A stretch of 10,625 nt of DNA, taken from positions 1-10,625 of the forward strand of contig QMPN01000090.1 in NCBI GenBank assembly GCA_003648575.1, read 5' to 3'. Both the position numbers and the translations under genes were made by a program. Positions 7,509-10,625 of this stretch are shown piece after piece. The notes under the pieces are model-generated. The model searched no databases, had not been told where the DNA came from, and saw only the letters and a list, made by a program, of their open reading frames with translations. Within the stretch, counting starts at the first letter, position 1; each line of letters starts with the position of its first letter. The stretch comes from Bacteroidota bacterium (lineage in GTDB: Bacteria; Bacteroidota; Bacteroidia; Bacteroidales; B18-G4).

Positions 7509-9641
7509 ATGGAAAATCAAAACTTTTTGTATGACAACAGGATCGTAAAGTATTTCGCTATTGCCACGATATTCTGGGGCATTATCGGCACCCTGGTGGG
7601 ACTGCTGCTTGCTCTGCAGTTCATCTGGCCCGAACTATCTTTTGATCTGGCTTATACAACCTTTGGCAGGATTCGTCCGGTCCATACAAATGCAGTCATT
7701 TTTGCATTTGTGGGTAATGGAATCTTTACCGGGGTATATTATTCCCTGCAGCGCCTGAGTAAAGCAAGAATGTTCAGCGACCTGCTGAGCTATATCCATT
7801 TCTGGGGCTGGCAACTCATCATTGTTGCTGCTGCATTGACTTTCATTTCCGGGTTCACTACCGGGAAAGAATATGCAGAACTGGAATGGCCTATCGACAT
7901 TGCCTTAGCAATAATCTGGGTAGTTTTTGGCTGGAATATGATAGGAACCATCGTCAAAAGGAGAACCAGTCATATATACGTTGCCGTATGGTTTTATATC
8001 GCAACATTTGTCACGGTTGCCGTTCTTCACATTGTCAATTCCATTGCAATACCTGTTGATTTATTTAAGAGTTATCCCGTTTATGCGGGTGTGCAGGATG
8101 CGCTTGTACAGTGGTGGTACGGACACAATGCGGTTGCATTCTTCCTCACAACACCATACCTGGGACTAATGTACTATTTCCTGCCTAAAGCTGCGAATCG
8201 TCCGATATACTCATACAGACTTTCTATCATTCACTTCTGGGCTTTGATCTTCCTTTATATCTGGGCAGGGCCTCACCATCTTCTTTATTCTTCTCTTCCC
8301 GATTGGGCACAGACACTTGGAACCGTATTTTCCATTATGCTGATCGCACCTTCATGGGGAGGTATGGTGAATGGACTTCTGACCCTTCGCGGTGCCTGGG
8401 ACAGGGTACGTGAGGATCCGGTGCTGAAGTTTATGGTTGTGGCAGTTACTGCCTATGGTATGACAACCCTGGAGGGGCCCTTGATGTCGCTAAAAAGCGT
8501 AAATGCCCTTACCCACTATACCGACTGGACGATAGCCCATGTACACATAGGAGCCCTGGGCTGGAATGGCTTCCTGACCTTTGGAATGCTATACTGGCTG
8601 ATACCAAAAATATTCAAAACCAAATTATATTCCAGGAAGATGGCCAATACTCACTTCTGGCTTGGCACACTTGGAATAATCTTTTATGCCATCCCACTGT
8701 ACTGGGGTGCCATTGTACAAACATTGATGTGGAAAGAATTTACCACTGATGGTTTCCTTACTTATCCAAACTTCCTGGAAACAGTAACGCAGATCATGCC
8801 AATGTACCACATGCGAGCAGTTGGAGGAGCCCTTTATATTGTTGGATTCCTGTTTATGATCTATAATGTCATAAAAACCATGAAAGCCGGTAGCTTTGAG
8901 AACAATGAAGCTACTTCTGCTCCTGCACTGGCACGTGTTACAGGTAAAAGAGGAAAAGGCGAAGGCTGGCACAGGTGGCTGGAACGTCGTCCAATACAGT
9001 TCATGATCCTGGCCCTTGTTGCCATACTGATAGGAGGACTGGTAGAGATCATCCCTACCTACCTGATCAAGTCGAATGTACCCACAATAGAAAGCGTTAA
9101 ACCATATACCCCACTCGAACTGGAGGGGCGCGATATTTATGTGCGTGAGGGTTGCTACACCTGCCATTCGCAAATGGTACGGCCGTTCCGGTCAGAGACC
9201 GAACGTTATGGGGATTATACCAAAGCCGGTGAAACGGTGTATAATCATCCCTTCCAGTACGGATCGAAAAGGAATGGGCCCGACCTGAGCCGTTCAGGTG
9301 TGAAGACCGGCAAAATGTTTAAGCCGGATTCATGGCACTATAACCATATGCTGGATCCACGCAGTGTAAGTTCTCAGTCGATCATGCCGGCATACCCCTG
9401 GCTGATCTCTGATCAACTGAACACCAGCACAACTGCAAAGAAAATTCGCGTTATGCAAACTCTCGGGGTACCATATCCAGAAGGATTTGACGAGATCGCC
9501 AAAGAGGAGCTCTTGAAGCAGGCTACAGAGATAGCCAATAACCTCAAGCAATCGGGGATCAACGTAGAGGCTGATCGCGAAATCATTGCTTTGATCGCAT
9601 ACCTGCATCGATTGGGTGTGGATATTCATCAAACAAAGTAG
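7509..9641 (+). CDS. ccoNO: cbb3-type cytochrome c oxidase, fused subunits I and II (CcoN-CcoO)
   Basis: This is the catalytic core of the cbb3 terminal oxidase, which reduces oxygen to water and conserves energy as a proton gradient. Residues 1-460 form CcoN. H59 and H346 are expected ligands of low-spin haem b, H344 of haem b3, and H206, H256 and H257 of CuB. Y250 is in the position of the Tyr cross-linked to the first CuB His, and E322 lies in the conserved TLEGP. A charged, flexible linker (about 458-490) leads to a helix (about 493-515) that anchors CcoO. The CcoO domain binds one haem c through C549-YT-C552-H553, is followed by SQMVRPF and GSKRNGPDLSRSG, and has M626 (SIMPAYPWL) as likely axial ligand. 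In proteobacteria these are two proteins; the 710-residue length equals their sum. All catalytic residues I looked for are present, so the enzyme should be active. Confidence 0.96.
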   Translation: MENQNFLYDNRIVKYFAIATIFWGIIGTLVGLLLALQFIWPELSFDLAYTTFGRIRPVHTNAVIFAFVGNGIFTGVYYSLQRLSKARMFSDLLSYIHFWGWQLIIVAAALTFISGFTTGKEYAELEWPIDIALAIIWVVFGWNMIGTIVKRRTSHIYVAVWFYIATFVTVAVLHIVNSIAIPVDLFKSYPVYAGVQDALVQWWYGHNAVAFFLTTPYLGLMYYFLPKAANRPIYSYRLSIIHFWALIFLYIWAGPHHLLYSSLPDWAQTLGTVFSIMLIAPSWGGMVNGLLTLRGAWDRVREDPVLKFMVVAVTAYGMTTLEGPLMSLKSVNALTHYTDWTIAHVHIGALGWNGFLTFGMLYWLIPKIFKTKLYSRKMANTHFWLGTLGIIFYAIPLYWGAIVQTLMWKEFTTDGFLTYPNFLETVTQIMPMYHMRAVGGALYIVGFLFMIYNVIKTMKAGSFENNEATSAPALARVTGKRGKGEGWHRWLERRPIQFMILALVAILIGGLVEIIPTYLIKSNVPTIESVKPYTPLELEGRDIYVREGCYTCHSQMVRPFRSETERYGDYTKAGETVYNHPFQYGSKRNGPDLSRSGVKTGKMFKPDSWHYNHMLDPRSVSSQSIMPAYPWLISDQLNTSTTAKKIRVMQTLGVPYPEGFDEIAKEELLKQATEIANNLKQSGINVEADREIIALIAYLHRLGVDIHQTK

Positions 9642-9669
9642 TTCCTTTTCGGATCAATAAATTAGAAGT

Positions 9670-9858
9670 ATGAAAATAGTAATACAGCAATTGGAATCTA
9701 TCGAGGGGGTGGAGATCTTCACGATCATCGCCCTGCTTATATTCTTTGTTTTCTTTAGCGCCATGTTGGTTTATGTACTTAAACTTGACAAACAAACGGT
9801 AAAGGCAAATGGGAAGATCCCCCTCGAAGATGACAATAGCACAGTATCTGGATTATAA
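9670..9858 (+). CDS. ccoQ: cbb3-type oxidase small subunit, CcoQ-like
   Basis: This 62-residue protein has one predicted membrane helix (about 15-37) and a short charged C-terminal tail (KLDKQTVKANGKIPLEDD). Size, topology and position between ccoNO and ccoP are those of CcoQ, which in other bacteria helps stabilise the oxidase complex. Sequence conservation in this family is weak, so the name rests mainly on context. Gaps are 28 bp from ccoNO and 18 bp to ccoP, consistent with a single transcript. Confidence 0.75.
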   Translation: MKIVIQQLESIEGVEIFTIIALLIFFVFFSAMLVYVLKLDKQTVKANGKIPLEDDNSTVSGL

Positions 9859-9876
9859 AACCAAAAATTTCAAGAT

Positions 9877-10470
9877 ATGGAAGAACATAAAGGTGTTCAT
9901 TTTGAAACCGACGAGCTGACCGGTGATAAGATAATTGAAGATCATGATTATGACGGGATCAAGGAACTCGATAATAATCTGCCAAAATGGTGGTTATGGT
10001 TGTTTTATTTTACCATTATCTTCAGCGTAATATATGTTTTACGTTATCATGTGACTGGCTGGGGTGTTTTACAGCACGAGGAGTATGATATCGAAATGGC
10101 CGACGCCAAATTGAAATACAGCAAGCCGGGTAACGGTTCCATGCTTGATGCTTCTACAGTTACTTTATTGACTGATGAAGCCAGTATGGCGGCAGGCAAA
10201 GTAATATATGACAACCAATGTGCGGTGTGTCACCTGGCAGAAGGACAGGGCCTGGTTGGTCCGAATATGACCGATGAGTACTGGATCCATGGCTGCGACA
10301 TATCAGACCTTTACAACATTATTGTAGTGGGTGTCCCGGAAAAGGGGATGATCTCCTGGGAAAGTCAGCTTCCGCCTGTCCAGATTCAGCAGGTAGCAAG
10401 CTTTATCCTGAGCCTGCAAGGCACTGATCCACCGAACCCCAAAGAGCCGCAGGGAGAAGTATGCAATTAG
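9877..10470 (+). CDS. ccoP: cbb3-type oxidase subunit III, CcoP, monohaem form
   Basis: CcoP is the membrane-anchored cytochrome c that feeds electrons into the oxidase. The N-terminal FixP/CcoP domain is clear: YDGIKELDNNLPKWWLWLFY (about 25-44) followed by a helix (38-56). One cytochrome c domain follows, with C115-AV-C118-H119 and M158 (EKGMISWES) as probable axial ligand; LVGPNMTDEYW matches the usual CcoP segment after the haem motif. The 197-residue length is about 100 short of the common two-haem CcoP, and there is only one CXXCH, so this version carries a single haem. The coding sequence ends cleanly with a C-terminal tail and a terminator downstream, so truncation by mutation is unlikely. 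It closes the ccoS-NO-Q-P block. Confidence 0.93.
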   Translation: MEEHKGVHFETDELTGDKIIEDHDYDGIKELDNNLPKWWLWLFYFTIIFSVIYVLRYHVTGWGVLQHEEYDIEMADAKLKYSKPGNGSMLDASTVTLLTDEASMAAGKVIYDNQCAVCHLAEGQGLVGPNMTDEYWIHGCDISDLYNIIVVGVPEKGMISWESQLPPVQIQQVASFILSLQGTDPPNPKEPQGEVCN

Positions 10471-10507
10471 GCTTCTTACGCTGACCTGATCTGAAACATA
10501 TTTTGAT

Positions 10508-10543
10508 CAAGTAGCAGCCATGGGGTTGCTACTTGTTTTTTTT
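10508..10543 (+). terminator. Rho-independent terminator after ccoP
   Basis: A 12-bp stem pairs CAAGTAGCAGCC (10508-10519) with GGTTGCTACTTG (10524-10535), with one G-T pair and loop ATGG, followed by eight T residues (10536-10543). It should end the oxidase transcript 18 bases before ccoG begins. Confidence 0.92.
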
Positions 10544-10557
10544 CCGCATTATCTTTA
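10526..10557 (+). promoter_or_regulatory. Candidate ccoG promoter overlapping the terminator
   Basis: TATCTTTA (10550-10557) is one base from the TAnnTTTG -7 consensus, and TTG at 10526-10528 lies 21 bases upstream, an acceptable -33 spacing. The ATG at 10562 would be almost at the expected transcript start, giving a leaderless or very short-leader mRNA. The element overlaps the descending arm of the ccoP terminator. Confidence 0.35.
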
Positions 10558-10561
10558 GCAC

Positions 10562-10625
10562 ATGGTACAGTTTAAAAAAGAAGAACAAGAAAAAACATCA
10601 TTTCGCGATCAGCTGGCAACGATCG
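10562..10625 (+). CDS. ccoG: cbb3 oxidase accessory protein CcoG (RdxA/FixG-like), N-terminal fragment, cut by window end
   Basis: Twenty-one complete codons are visible from ATG, with a lysine/glutamate-rich beginning and then FRDQLATI. This matches the FRDSIGT-like start I remember for Bacteroidota CcoG, a membrane protein with two 4Fe-4S clusters thought to reduce copper for oxidase assembly. The position directly after ccoNOQP supports it. None of the diagnostic cysteines or helices are inside the window, so the call depends on this short motif and context. Confidence 0.65.
   Translation, partial: MVQFKKEEQEKTSFRDQLATI

Noticed and set aside
8625..9173. A 182-codon - strand open frame opposite ccoNO
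   Set aside because: The + strand frame carries the conserved CcoN and CcoO residues throughout this stretch; the antisense product resembles no family.
10504..10511. TTGATCAA resembling an FNR site
   Set aside because: Only an 8-bp palindrome without the N4 spacer of TTGAT-N4-ATCAA, and it overlaps the base of the ccoP terminator downstream of the gene.

Overview
The window is a respiratory-chain locus from a member of the Bacteroidota. The evidence for that assignment is: a quinol:cytochrome c oxidoreductase of the alternative complex III (ACIII) type; a fused ResB-ResC (CcsBA) cytochrome c synthase with the extended linker typical of the phylum; a fused CcoN-CcoO subunit; promoter-like TAnnTTTG elements; and the lack of strong Shine-Dalgarno sequences. 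A Bacteroidales/Marinilabiliales-like relative is my guess. Genus cannot be read from the sequence. All genes are on the + strand.

Layout. Positions 1-932 hold the 3' part of actF, the last gene of an ACIII operon, closed by a strong intrinsic terminator (953-979). A biogenesis block follows. It contains ccsBA (1045-3774, haem attachment to c-type cytochromes), an unnamed nine-helix UbiA-superfamily-like protein (3815-4669) and ccoI (4713-7127, copper-exporting P1B-ATPase for oxidase maturation). A 165-bp gap with two inverted repeats and promoter-like elements precedes the oxidase block: ccoS (7293-7505), a fused ccoNO (7509-9641), ccoQ (9670-9858) and a short, single-haem ccoP (9877-10470). 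A second strong terminator (10508-10543) closes that block, and the first 21 codons of ccoG start at 10562.

How the genes work together. ACIII would oxidise menaquinol and pass electrons to c-type cytochromes. CcsBA attaches haem to the c-type centres of ACIII, CcoO and CcoP. CcoI, CcoS and CcoG supply and insert copper for the haem-copper centre of CcoN. The cbb3 oxidase then reduces oxygen, usually with high affinity. No caa3/aa3 oxidase genes follow actF here, so ACIII and cbb3 are probable partners in this organism; that pairing is inferred from position only.

Most genes are recognisable members of known families. The parts that are less explained are the UbiA-like protein with altered active-site motifs inside a cytochrome-maturation cluster, the monohaem CcoP, the signal-peptide-like segment inside CcsBA, and the palindromes upstream of ccoS. 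I see no mobile element, CRISPR array, tRNA or rRNA.
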